A stretch of DNA of 64,000 nt, from positions 46,832 through 110,831 of the forward strand of contig NZ_VUNS01000020.1 of the NCBI RefSeq assembly GCF_009695545.1, in the 5' to 3' direction. The position numbers were made by a program, and so were the translations under genes. This DNA is from Victivallis lenta (GTDB taxonomy: Bacteria; Verrucomicrobiota; Lentisphaeria; Victivallales; Victivallaceae). Under the pieces are notes generated by a model. That model searched no databases. It was not told the origin of the DNA and saw only the letters and a list, made by a program, of their open reading frames with translations. Shown here in pieces: positions 22,942 through 31,178 of this stretch; the stretch's first letter is position 1, and the number at the start of each line of letters is the position of its first letter.

Positions 22942-24006
22942 ATGCTCAGCACCTCGCTTTTCGATTACGATCTGCCGGAAGAGCTGATCGCCCAGCATCC
23001 GGCCGGGCGTCGCGACGGCTCGCGCATGCTCGTGCTCGACCGGGCCTCCGGAGCGTGTGAAATCCGGCCGTTCGGCGCGATCCGCGAATATCTCTCGGCC
23101 GGAGACGCCCTGATCTACAACGATACGCGCGTCCTTCGCGGCCGCATGTACGCCCGGAAAAACGGCGACCCTGCCGGCGCGAAGTTCGAACTGCTGCTCG
23201 TTCAGGCGCTTGATCCCGAACGGCGGAAGTGGAACGCGCTTCTGAAGCCGGGAAAACGGGCGCTCCCCGGCGTTTCCGCCGTACTTCTCGACGGCGGCGG
23301 CGCCCTCAATGCGGCGGGCGACCGCTTCACCGTGCTCGGCCGCAATGACGACGGCAGTTTCATCATTGAATTCAACACGGCGGATTCCGACCGGCTGCAG
23401 ATGCAGTACGGCCATATTCCGCTGCCGCCCTATATCACGCGCGGCGACGAGACCGCCGACGCCGAACGGTACCAGACCGTCTATGCAGACAAGGCCGGGG
23501 CGGTGGCCGCGCCGACGGCCGGGCTCCATTTCACACCGGAAATTCTCTCGGAACTCGCCGCGGCGGGGGTGCGCGAAGGCGCGGTGACGCTGCACGTCGG
23601 CCCCGGAACCTTCAAGCCGGTGTCGGTCGAAAACGCCGAAGAGCACAAGATGCACAGCGAAGAGTATTTTCTGACGCCCGAAACCGCGGAACTGGTCAAT
23701 TCGGCTCACGCGGCCGGGAAACGGGTGCTGGCTGTCGGCACAACGACGGTCCGGACGCTCGAAAGCTGCGCCGAACCGGACGGAACGGTCCGCGCCAGGC
23801 ACGGCAATACGCAGATTTTCCTGTACCCGCCCTACCGGGTCCGGTCGGTCGATTTGCTGCTCACGAATTTCCATCTGCCGAAGAGCACGCTGCTCATGCT
23901 CGTCTCCTGCTTCTGCGACCGCGAAAAAGTGCTGGCCGCCTACGAGCTGGCGATCCGCGAAAGAATGCGCTTCTACAGCTACGGCGACTGCATGCTGCTG
24001 AAGTAG
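22942..24006 (+). CDS. queA: S-adenosylmethionine:tRNA ribosyltransferase-isomerase QueA
   Basis: This 354-residue enzyme transfers and isomerises the ribosyl group of SAM onto preQ1 at tRNA position 34, making epoxyqueuosine. The family features are clear: FDYDLPEELIAQHPA at the N-terminus, LIYNDTRVLRGR near 60, AAPTAGLHFTPE near 190, VGPGTFKPV near 220, and TNFHLPKSTLLMLVSAF-like sequence near 315. The length is typical (340-360). The ATG at 22942 was chosen because the longer frame overlaps the rhomboid gene and lacks family similarity. Its product is the QueG substrate, which is notable given the QueG-like tandem protein at 6.1 kb. Confidence 0.93.
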   Translation: MLSTSLFDYDLPEELIAQHPAGRRDGSRMLVLDRASGACEIRPFGAIREYLSAGDALIYNDTRVLRGRMYARKNGDPAGAKFELLLVQALDPERRKWNALLKPGKRALPGVSAVLLDGGGALNAAGDRFTVLGRNDDGSFIIEFNTADSDRLQMQYGHIPLPPYITRGDETADAERYQTVYADKAGAVAAPTAGLHFTPEILSELAAAGVREGAVTLHVGPGTFKPVSVENAEEHKMHSEEYFLTPETAELVNSAHAAGKRVLAVGTTTVRTLESCAEPDGTVRARHGNTQIFLYPPYRVRSVDLLLTNFHLPKSTLLMLVSCFCDREKVLAAYELAIRERMRFYSYGDCMLLK

Positions 24007-24027
24007 AGTCCGGCCGGCCGCGGCTTT

Positions 24028-24948
24028 TCAGAGTTCGAGAAATTCGCGGGGCGGGATTTCCGTGAAGGCGGGAGCCTCTGCCTCCGGATCGTGCAGGAGC
24101 CCGAAAAGAATCGATGCGGCCCGCTCCGCGATCGCCGGAAAATTCTGGCGGCAGACGATGACGTGACGAAAGCTGCGGAGCGCGGAGTTGTCGCAGCCGT
24201 CGAAAAACGCGCCGTACAGTTCCGCCCGTCCAGTCGGCGTAAAGCTGCCGGAGTTGCCGAGCACGGCCGCCGGAAGCTCATTGTCGATCCGCCCCGAATC
24301 CGGGTAGGGCAGGACCGGCAGATTCCGTTCCGCGAGACAGGCACGCGCGGCTTCGGCCCGGTTGCGCGAAACCGGGTTGCTGCCGGCATATTCGAGATAA
24401 AAACTCCGGGCTCCCCATTCGACACAGCGGTCGATCATCCGGCGAACCGGCTCCCGGTTGTCGCTGGTGACCACCGGACACTCGAGCTCGGCCCAGTAAC
24501 GGTCCACCATGATGACCGGGACCGGCAGCGAATTCACCAGCCCGGTCAGTCCGGCACAGGCATCGGTGTCGCCGGGGGGAATGACCAGCACGCCGTCCGC
24601 GACTTTCTGGCAGAGCTTGTTCAGGTGCTGGCGCAGCCGCTCCGGGGAGTTGTTGTGCAGCACAAGCTGAAGGTCGTACTTTCCGCGCGTGACGAGATCG
24701 TTCAGCGCCATGGCGGTCTCCAGCTCGATCGCGGCCTGCGGGGAGCCGAAGCTGAACCAGATGTTCCCGGTCCGGCCCGCGGCGAGCTGGCGCGCCGGAA
24801 GATTCGGCGTATAGCCGTGCCGCCGCGCCAGCTCGCGAACAAGCTCCCGGGTCGATTTCCTGACCCGCGGATCGTTGCGCAGAGCCCGCGAAATCGTCGA
24901 AGCATTCAGCCCGGCGAGCTTCGCGAGATCATGTATGGTCACCGGCAT
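24028..24948 (-). CDS. LacI-family regulator of the mannosidase operon
   Basis: This 306-residue repressor has an N-terminal LacI helix-turn-helix (TIHDLAKLAGLNASTISRAL, residues 4-23) with hinge sequence NLPARQLAAGRTG near 49-61. A periplasmic-binding-like sensor domain follows, slightly shorter than the usual 330-340 residues. Its ATG shares a base with the stop of the GH38 gene (TGATG), so it is the second gene of that operon. The palindrome TGCAACCGGTTGTA upstream of the operon is a typical LacI-family operator, implying autoregulation by a sugar inducer. Confidence 0.88.
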   Translation of the reverse strand: MPVTIHDLAKLAGLNASTISRALRNDPRVRKSTRELVRELARRHGYTPNLPARQLAAGRTGNIWFSFGSPQAAIELETAMALNDLVTRGKYDLQLVLHNNSPERLRQHLNKLCQKVADGVLVIPPGDTDACAGLTGLVNSLPVPVIMVDRYWAELECPVVTSDNREPVRRMIDRCVEWGARSFYLEYAGSNPVSRNRAEAARACLAERNLPVLPYPDSGRIDNELPAAVLGNSGSFTPTGRAELYGAFFDGCDNSALRSFRHVIVCRQNFPAIAERAASILFGLLHDPEAEAPAFTEIPPREFLEL

Positions 24949-27900
24949 CAGACGACCTTGAAGGTTTTGATTTCATACGGGCGGAATGTCAGTGCAACCG
25001 TTCCGGCCTCCGGCGTGAGAACGTCATCGTTCGTCCACTCCAGCAGATTGGTCCCGACCAGCCGCTTCCCGGCCGGAACGGTCAGGACCGCCTGCGAATT
25101 CCGCCCGGCCTGCTCGACAAGGCGGATGACGAGGCAATCCTCCTTCTCTGCCTTCTTGACGACGGTGAGCGCGACCGTCGCAGCCTCGAGCGAAAGCGGC
25201 GAGACGGTTTCGGCCGCAACGCCCGGAACCGCCAGAGCCGGCCGGTTCAGCTTGGCGGCCTCGGAACGGACGCCGGAGTTGTTCAGACTGCCGGTGTGCG
25301 GCAGGAAGCTGTAAATGAACTCGTGATGTCCCTGGTCCGCATCCCAGTCCGGAAACTTCGGCGCGCGCAGCAGGCAGAGGTCGAGCGTCGTGCCGAACAC
25401 TTTGTAGCCGTATTTGCAGTCGTTCAGCAGCGCCGCGCCGTAAAACTCCTCCGACAGGTCCGCAAATTTCTGGCCGCAGACCTCGAAGCGGGCGGCGTCC
25501 CAGCTCGTATTGCGGTGGGTCGGCCGCCTGACCGTGCCGTACTGAATGTCGAAATTCGCCTCTTCGGTGAATACGGCGACCGGGAAGGCGACCCGCAGCA
25601 TTTTGCGCTCCTCGTGCCATTCCGCTTCGGTCGCGAAGTCGAGCCGCTTGCTTCCTTCGGCGAGCGTGACGCGCTGAACCAGCCGTGAATTGCCGATTCC
25701 GAGGCGGAATTCGAGGCCGGAGCGGACCGGGCCGCGCCAGCCGCGCGCCGGTTCGATGCTCTTCGCCGTGCCGCACTTCTGCTGCTCGTAGAAAATTTCG
25801 ATATCCCACGCCTCATGGTTGTTCGCGCGCTCGACGTAGAGCGAAAACTCGTTGCCGGCAGCTCCGGGCGGCAGGACCTCGCGGCCGGCCTCCTTGTCGA
25901 ACGCCCGGGTGAGACGGCCGTCCGCGTCGAATTCGTAGCGGATCAGCCCGTTTTCGAGCACACGCCCCTCCAGCGGTTCGCAGGCCGGCGCTCTCCCGGC
26001 ACCGCGCGCCAGAACTGTAAGCGCATCGGCGGGAACGGTGACCGCCGCAACGACGCGCCCGTCTTCGATCTGGGCCGGAAGCGCGCTGCCGGACGCATCC
26101 AGCACGGCGGAACCGTCCCACTCCGCCGGCAGCACGACCGGATCATCCTGCGGGACGGAGAGCGAATTGACCAGCGTGACGGCGCCGGAAGCGGCCCTGC
26201 CGAGCTTCCGGACCGCATCTCCTGCGAGCCGGGCGGCAGCTTCGAGCGCTTCGGCGTGCTCGCGTTCGGTCGTCTCATAAACCTTCCGGATCGAAGAACC
26301 CGGGATGATGTCATGGAACTGATTGATAAGAAGAGTTTTCCATATCCTGTCCAGCGCCTCGGCCGGATATTCGGAAAGGGGCAGGAGCGAATGGGCGAAT
26401 TCGACGGTCGCCAGCAATTCCTCAAGCTTGCGGTTGTTGCGCTTCGTGCGGGCCTGGACGGTCAGTGTGCCGCGATGGAGTTCGAGATACAGCTCGCCGC
26501 TCCAGGTCGGCAGCTTGTCGCGGCAGGCGGCGATCCGCTCGAAAAAGCGGTCCGCGCGGCCGAATTTTACCTTCGGACAGCCTTCGAGGTTCGCCAGGCG
26601 CTTCGCGCGCTCGAGATACTCCTCCTTCGGGCCGCCGCCGCCGTCGCCGATGCCGTAAAGGCTCATGAATTCGTCGAGAATCGTATTCTCGTTGAACTTG
26701 GTTTCGGCCGGAACGAGCTCGCGCGGAACGACCGAGGCGTTGTAGGTGTCTTCGGGAGGGAAATGGGTCAGCACCTCGCTGCCGTCGATGCCGCGCCAGT
26801 TGAAGGTATGATACGGGAACTTGTTCGACCAGCTCCACGAAATCTTCTGGGTCAGGAAATAGTCGCACCCGGCCTGCCGGATGATCTGCGGCATCGCGGC
26901 GGAGTAGCCGAACACGTCCGGAATCCAGAGATTCTTCACGTCCTCGCCGAACTCGTCCATAAAGAAATTCTTGCCGTGGAGGAACTGCCGGACCATCGAT
27001 TCGCCCGAAATGAGATTGCAGTCCGCTTCGACCCACATGCCGCCCTGCAGCTCCCAGCGGCCGGATTTGACCGCGGCTTTGATCTTTTCGTACAGTTCGG
27101 GGTAGTGTTCCTTGACAAATGCGTAGTGCTGCGGAGCCGAAGCGCCGAAGACGTAATCCGGATACTGCTCAAGCAGCAGCAGCTGGCTGGCAAAGGTGCG
27201 GGCGCATTTGCGGATCGATTCGCGGACCGGCCAGAGCCATCCCGTGTCGATGTGGGCATGGCCGGTCGCGCATGCGGTCATGGCCGAAGAGACGGCCGGG
27301 CGCGACAGGACTTTCTTCAGCGCCTCCCGCGCGATGCCGGCATTGGCCGGATTCTCCGCAAAGCGGTTCGCGGCGTCGTTCATGGCCATGACGATCTCGT
27401 CGGTGCGGCGGCCGCGCGGCGGCAGCACCGAAACGAGGTCGAGCAGCACTTCGAAATCGAGCCGCAGATGCCAGAGCTCGCGGTTGAAAAGTCCGATCCG
27501 CAGCTTGTTCGCCACGCCCTTATAGTCGCCGTAAGGGTACAGCGTATGGAGAGAGGGTTCGCCGTTCATCTCCATGCCGAAGAGCGAATTGGCCGCCGCT
27601 TCGACCCAGAATTCGAGCTTCTGTCCGGCCGCGACCTCATACGGCAGCTGGAAGATCTCCTTGCGGTAGTTCTCGCCGAACACCGAGCCGCCGGAGAAGC
27701 CGAAATACGGCACTCCGTCCCGGAAAAGCAGCGCTTCGCCGTTCAGGTTGACCGCAAGCGCGACCGGTTTTCCGGCCCAGGCGGCCGGAACCTCGGCAGT
27801 CAGGCGGAACCAGCCGCTGTCCCACGGACCGCCCCAGCGCTCCCCTTCGCGAATCGGCCGGTATTCTCCCTCGAGCCGTTTCGCGTACGGAACCGGGTCG

Positions 27901-28016
27901 GCGCAATGCCGGAACTCGGCCTCCATCGGCACGGTCTCGAAGAAAAGCTCGTCCGCAAGACGTTTGTAAAAATGGCGTGCACGGTCCAGATAAAGATCGA
28001 ACTCTCGCTGAAGCAT
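24948..28016 (-). CDS. GH38 alpha-mannosidase
   Basis: This 1022-residue protein has the GH38 catalytic domain at about 240-600: HAHIDTGWLWP (zinc-binding His and Asp, near 255), WIPDVFGYSAAMPQI (nucleophile Asp, near 365) and NQFHDIIPGSSI (zinc His, near 568). The N-terminal 200 residues and the large C-terminal beta domains match bacterial and vacuolar class II mannosidases. It hydrolyses alpha-mannosides, probably from N-glycans or mannans. No signal peptide is seen, so it likely acts in the cytoplasm on imported oligosaccharides. GAGGAC lies about 10 bases before the ATG. It leads the mannosidase-lacI operon. Confidence 0.93.
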   Translation of the reverse strand: MLQREFDLYLDRARHFYKRLADELFFETVPMEAEFRHCADPVPYAKRLEGEYRPIREGERWGGPWDSGWFRLTAEVPAAWAGKPVALAVNLNGEALLFRDGVPYFGFSGGSVFGENYRKEIFQLPYEVAAGQKLEFWVEAAANSLFGMEMNGEPSLHTLYPYGDYKGVANKLRIGLFNRELWHLRLDFEVLLDLVSVLPPRGRRTDEIVMAMNDAANRFAENPANAGIAREALKKVLSRPAVSSAMTACATGHAHIDTGWLWPVRESIRKCARTFASQLLLLEQYPDYVFGASAPQHYAFVKEHYPELYEKIKAAVKSGRWELQGGMWVEADCNLISGESMVRQFLHGKNFFMDEFGEDVKNLWIPDVFGYSAAMPQIIRQAGCDYFLTQKISWSWSNKFPYHTFNWRGIDGSEVLTHFPPEDTYNASVVPRELVPAETKFNENTILDEFMSLYGIGDGGGGPKEEYLERAKRLANLEGCPKVKFGRADRFFERIAACRDKLPTWSGELYLELHRGTLTVQARTKRNNRKLEELLATVEFAHSLLPLSEYPAEALDRIWKTLLINQFHDIIPGSSIRKVYETTEREHAEALEAAARLAGDAVRKLGRAASGAVTLVNSLSVPQDDPVVLPAEWDGSAVLDASGSALPAQIEDGRVVAAVTVPADALTVLARGAGRAPACEPLEGRVLENGLIRYEFDADGRLTRAFDKEAGREVLPPGAAGNEFSLYVERANNHEAWDIEIFYEQQKCGTAKSIEPARGWRGPVRSGLEFRLGIGNSRLVQRVTLAEGSKRLDFATEAEWHEERKMLRVAFPVAVFTEEANFDIQYGTVRRPTHRNTSWDAARFEVCGQKFADLSEEFYGAALLNDCKYGYKVFGTTLDLCLLRAPKFPDWDADQGHHEFIYSFLPHTGSLNNSGVRSEAAKLNRPALAVPGVAAETVSPLSLEAATVALTVVKKAEKEDCLVIRLVEQAGRNSQAVLTVPAGKRLVGTNLLEWTNDDVLTPEAGTVALTFRPYEIKTFKVV

Positions 28017-28045
28017 GGTGAAACTGTCCTCAAGATAAATAATAA

Positions 28046-28059
28046 TGCAACCGGTTGTA
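28046..28059. promoter_or_regulatory. LacI-type operator TGCAACCGGTTGTA
   Basis: This near-perfect palindrome is centred on CCGG, the hallmark of LacI/GalR-family operators. It lies 30 bp upstream of the mannosidase ATG. The last gene of that operon encodes a LacI regulator. Confidence 0.75.
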
Positions 28060-28146
28060 TTGCAGTTTAAAATATCCCGGATTCAACGAAATGCAAGCAC
28101 TTTTCCTGATTTCGGCGTGAAAAAACGTTTTTTTGCGGAATCCGTC

Positions 28147-28175
28147 TTGCATAATCGTATTCAAGCTGTTATATT
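28147..28175 (+). promoter_or_regulatory. Promoter of the rpsP operon
   Basis: TTGCAT (28147-28152) and TATATT (28170-28175) are spaced by 17 bases. The transcript would carry a leader of about 180 nt before rpsP. Confidence 0.65.
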
Positions 28176-28243
28176 AAAGGTTTTTGTATCGCAGACGCAT
28201 CAGGACTTATGGTCAATCCTCGGGCCTGTGAGTTCCGGAGGCG

Positions 28244-28286
28244 TGCCGCCGCGGTTGAAAATAACGTGGCTGTTTCCGCGGCGGCA
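28244..28286 (+). promoter_or_regulatory. GC-rich leader hairpin upstream of rpsP
   Basis: TGCCGCCGCGG (28244-28254) pairs perfectly with CCGCGGCGGCA (28276-28286), with a 21-nt loop. No T-run follows, so it is not a simple terminator. A second small hairpin (GTGT/ACAC) follows near 28295-28313. This may be a ribosomal-protein autoregulatory structure. Confidence 0.5.
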
Positions 28287-28360
28287 TGGTTTCCTGTGTC
28301 TGAAAGATACACGGCGATTGAATTGAAAAAGCGAGAAATCGTAAAAAAGAGGTTGAATTT

Positions 28361-28744
28361 ATGGTCAGAGTCAGATTGAAGCGCACCGGTACCCGCAACG
28401 CATCCTGTTTCCGGGTTGTTGTGATGGATCAGCGTTCGAGCCGGGACGGAAAGGCGATCGAGGAACTGGGCTTCTACGATCCGCGCAAGAAAGAGGAAAA
28501 GATCAACGTCGAGCGCGCGAATTACTGGAAGGGCGTCGGCGCGGAGTTCAGCGACACCGTCGAAGCGATCCTGAACCGCGCGAAAGAGGGCCGCAATTTG
28601 AAGGACATCGTCAAGAAGCCGTCGATTTCGAAGAAGGCGAAGGCGAAACTCGAAGCCGAAGCGGCCGCGAAGGCCGAGGCGGAAGCTGCCGCGAAGGCGG
28701 CTGCCGAAGCTCCGGCGGAGGAAGCCGCTCCCGCGGAGGCCTGA
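28361..28744 (+). CDS. rpsP: 30S ribosomal protein S16
   Basis: This 127-residue protein has the S16 core at residues 1-80 (VRVRLKRTGTRNASCFRVVV; RDGKAIEELGFYDPR). The core is followed by an unusual Ala/Glu/Lys-rich tail of about 40 residues (AEAAAKAEAEAAAK repeats), predicted to be helical and low in complexity. It is the first gene of a conserved rpsP-khpA-trmD-rplS-rnhB operon, the classical order with khpA in place of rimM. The rimM gene normally found between rpsP and trmD is absent here. Confidence 0.95.
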   Translation: MVRVRLKRTGTRNASCFRVVVMDQRSSRDGKAIEELGFYDPRKKEEKINVERANYWKGVGAEFSDTVEAILNRAKEGRNLKDIVKKPSISKKAKAKLEAEAAAKAEAEAAAKAAAEAPAEEAAPAEA

Positions 28745-28825
28745 CAGTCGGGTACGGGAAGTCCCGGCACGAATCGGTGAACGGGAAGATACTTTCCGGA
28801 CCGCAAATGAGAAGGAAACAGATCA

Positions 28826-29167
28826 ATGCTTAAGGCATTATTGAACTTTCTGACCGGGAACGGGTCCGCCGCGAAAAGCGCGGAGACCGGGAACGGAAAG
28901 ACCGGAAGCCAGGCTTCCGGCGGAAGTCTGCATGATTTGGAGGGGTTCGTCAGCTACGTGGTTTGCGCGCTGGTTGACAACCCCGGCGACGTGAGCATCC
29001 GCACCGAAGAGACGGAAGAGGGGTGCTCGATCCAGATCAGCTGCAGGAAAGAGGATATCGGTAAGATCGTGGGCAAGCGCGGCAAGACCATCATGGCGAT
29101 TCGTTCGCTGGTCTCCGGCGCGGCCGGCCGTCAACGCAAGCGCGTTTCGGTCGAAGTCCTCGACTGA
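28826..29167 (+). CDS. khpA: KH-domain RNA-binding protein KhpA
   Basis: This 113-residue protein has a C-terminal KH domain (about residues 35-113) with the RNA-binding GKRG loop (IGKIVGKRGKTI). An N-terminal ~33-residue low-complexity extension (Gly/Ser/Lys) is longer than in typical 75-90-residue KhpA. KhpA works with KhpB as a global RNA chaperone in other bacteria. It sits in the usual place between rpsP and trmD. GAAGGAAACAG lies before the ATG. Confidence 0.88.
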   Translation: MLKALLNFLTGNGSAAKSAETGNGKTGSQASGGSLHDLEGFVSYVVCALVDNPGDVSIRTEETEEGCSIQISCRKEDIGKIVGKRGKTIMAIRSLVSGAAGRQRKRVSVEVLD

Positions 29168-29182
29168 CCGGTTCAGAGGATC

Positions 29183-29884
29183 ATGCGAATCGATATCGTG
29201 ACGCTGTTCCCGGAAATTTTTCCGGGGCCGCTCGGCGAGAGCATCATCGGGCGGGCCGCGGCCAGGAAGCTGGTCCGGATCAACGCAGTCGATTTGCGGA
29301 ACTATACCGACGATGCGCGCGGCACGGTGGATGACAAGCCGTACGGCGGCGGGCCGGGCATGCTGATGAAGGTCGAACCGCTGGTCAAAGCGGTCGAGGA
29401 CCTGAGAAAGCCCGGCAGTATGGTGATCCTGACGTCCCCGAGGGGAGAGCGGTTTTCTCAGAAAGCCGCCCGGGAGCTGGCGAAAAAAGAGCATCTGATC
29501 ATGATCGCCGGCCACTACGAGGGCGTTGACGAACGGGCGATTGAGCTCGCCGTCGACCGTGAATATTCGCTGGGGGATTTTGTCCTGACCAGCGGGAATC
29601 TCGCGGCGATGGTGATGGCCGACGCGGTTGTCCGGCTGCTGCCGGGCGTGCTCGGCAGCGATGAATCGAGCGTCGACGAATCACATTCGTCGGGTCTGCT
29701 CGAATACCCGCAATACACGCGGCCTCCGGAATTCCGGGGGCGGATGGTGCCGGAGGTACTGCTTTCCGGCGATCACGGGCGGGTGGATGCCTGGCGGCAG
29801 GCTCAATCGGAACGGCTGACCCGGGAACGGAGGCCGGACTTATGGGAACATTATTTGAAAACAATGGAGGCAGGTTCAAAATGA
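29183..29884 (+). CDS. trmD: tRNA (guanine37-N1)-methyltransferase
   Basis: This 233-residue SPOUT methyltransferase makes m1G37 in tRNAs, preventing frameshifting. It starts [13 protein letters not shown] and has [11 protein letters not shown] near residue 53. The trefoil-knot SAM-binding region follows: [12 protein letters not shown] near 90, [13 protein letters not shown] near 113 and [16 protein letters not shown] near 131. The length is slightly under the 240-255 norm. Its stop overlaps the rplS start by four bases (ATGA). Confidence 0.95.
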   Translation: MRIDIVTLFPEIFPGPLGESIIGRAAARKLVRINAVDLRNYTDDARGTVDDKPYGGGPGMLMKVEPLVKAVEDLRKPGSMVILTSPRGERFSQKAARELAKKEHLIMIAGHYEGVDERAIELAVDREYSLGDFVLTSGNLAAMVMADAVVRLLPGVLGSDESSVDESHSSGLLEYPQYTRPPEFRGRMVPEVLLSGDHGRVDAWRQAQSERLTRERRPDLWEHYLKTMEAGSK

Positions 29885-30228
29885 ACATACTCGACAAGAT
29901 TCGTAACGAGCAAGTGAAGCCCGAGCGTCACGAGTTCAACATCGGCGACACGATCAAGATTTCGGTCAAGATCGTCGAAGGCGGCAACGAGCGTATCCAG
30001 CAGTTCCAGGGGACCGTGATCGCGCGTCGCGGCCAGGGAATCGAAGAGACTTTCACCGTCCGCCGGGTTCAGGCCGGCGAAGGCGTCGAACGCGTCTTCC
30101 CGATCAACAGCCCCCGCATCGCGAAGATCGAAGTGATCCGCCGCGGCGATGTCCGTCGCGCGAAGCTCTACTATCTGCGCGACAAGATCGGCAAGGCCGC
30201 CCGCGTCAAGGAACTCCGCACGAAGTAA
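29881..30228 (+). CDS. rplS: 50S ribosomal protein L19
   Basis: This 115-residue protein has the L19 core: [13 protein letters not shown] near 19, [25 protein letters not shown] near 37 and [17 protein letters not shown] at the end. The ATG at 29881 was chosen because GGAGG lies about 12 bases upstream and it overlaps the trmD stop. The longer frame adds 13 residues that are the trmD C-terminus out of frame. Confidence 0.95.
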   Translation: MNILDKIRNEQVKPERHEFNIGDTIKISVKIVEGGNERIQQFQGTVIARRGQGIEETFTVRRVQAGEGVERVFPINSPRIAKIEVIRRGDVRRAKLYYLRDKIGKAARVKELRTK

Positions 30229-30232
30229 GATC

Positions 30233-30889
30233 TTGGACGGGTTTCTGACCGAAACTGACGAACTCCTCCGCCTGGAACGAGAATGCCGGGCGGAGGGGTT
30301 TTGTTTTGTCGCCGGTGTCGATGAGGTCGGCCGCGGTCCTCTGGCCGGTCCGGTGGTGGCCGCCGCCGTTGTATTTCCTCGCGGCGCGGCGCTGCCTCCG
30401 GTCAACGACTCCAAGCAGCTGACCGAGCTTGAGCGCGAGACGTTGCGCGATGCGATTTACGCGGTTCCCGGGATTCAGATCGGAATCGGAGAGATCGATG
30501 TCGAAACGATCGACCGGATGAATATTCTGAACGCGACCCATCTGGCGATGCAGCGCGCGGTGGAGCAGCTGAAACAGGCGGATTTCATTCTGGTGGACGG
30601 GCGCCCGGTCAAAGGCCTTCCCCTGCCGTCCCGCGCCATCGTGAAGGGAGACGCAAAATCGGCCAGCATCGCGGCGGCCAGCATTGTCGCAAAGGTGTAT
30701 CGCGACCGCCTGATGGTGAAGCTCGACGCGGAGTATCCGGGCTACGGCTTCGCCTCGCACAAGGGATACGGCACCGCCATGCACCTGGAGGCGCTGAAGC
30801 GGCTCGGAGTCACGCCGGTCCACCGCAGAAGCTTCCGGCCGGTCCGGGAAATCATCGATCCGCCCCCCGAGCAGCCGACGCTGTTCTGA
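30233..30889 (+). CDS. rnhB: Ribonuclease HII (TTG start)
   Basis: This 218-residue enzyme cleaves RNA in RNA/DNA hybrids and removes misincorporated ribonucleotides. The acidic residues are visible in AGVDEVGRGPLAGPVV (Asp-Glu, near 24) and in ILVDGRPVKG (Asp near 121). SAKVYRDRLM-like sequence and YPGYGFASHKGYGTA follow. The first in-frame start after the rplS stop is TTG at 30233; the frame upstream of it is within rplS. No strong ribosome site is seen, so expression may depend on coupling to rplS. It is the last gene of the operon. Confidence 0.9.
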   Translation: MDGFLTETDELLRLERECRAEGFCFVAGVDEVGRGPLAGPVVAAAVVFPRGAALPPVNDSKQLTELERETLRDAIYAVPGIQIGIGEIDVETIDRMNILNATHLAMQRAVEQLKQADFILVDGRPVKGLPLPSRAIVKGDAKSASIAAASIVAKVYRDRLMVKLDAEYPGYGFASHKGYGTAMHLEALKRLGVTPVHRRSFRPVREIIDPPPEQPTLF

Positions 30890-30914
30890 AAGAAGCCAAT
30901 CAATTAACGCCTGT

Positions 30915-31015
30915 ACCCGGAGTGAGCGGCGCGGCGAATGCCGCGGATCGCTCAAGGAATACCGCATTGCAATCTCGGCAAATAAGGATTGACCGAAACC
31001 GCTGATATTGTCGAA
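30915..31015 (-). repeat. Decayed copy of the X-Y2 hairpin repeat
   Basis: Read on the minus strand, this stretch aligns with the X and Y2 modules at 49.05-49.17 kb. Shared blocks are CGGTCAATC, ATTGCAA, CCGCGGCATTCGCCGCG and CGCTCAC. It lies in the gap between convergent rnhB and secA. Several arms have lost pairing, so it looks old. The rest of the gap 30890-31120 has no gene I can support. Confidence 0.6.
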
Positions 31016-31120
31016 AGACAACCCGGCAGGATCATGGATTTCGGGAGACACGCGCCTGCCGAAAGCACAGCCGCCATACACATAACAGACCGTGTACGCG
31101 CAGCCGTTTTGCCTTGCATA

Positions 31121-31160
31121 TCAAGGCGGCTGAAGCGCTTCGCCTCAGCCGCCTTGATTT
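31121..31160. terminator. Strong hairpin between rnhB and secA
   Basis: TCAAGGCGGCTGA (31121-31133) and TCAGCCGCCTTGA (31145-31157) form a perfect 13-bp stem. Three Ts follow on the plus strand. It lies 22 bp past the secA stop and probably terminates in both directions. Confidence 0.65.
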
Positions 31161-31178
31161 ACGTGCGCGGAAGTGCTG

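Noticed and set aside
30206..31081. Minus-strand frame beginning between rnhB and secA
   Set aside because: Most of it is antisense to rnhB and its unique part lies in the decayed repeat; no stop separates the two.
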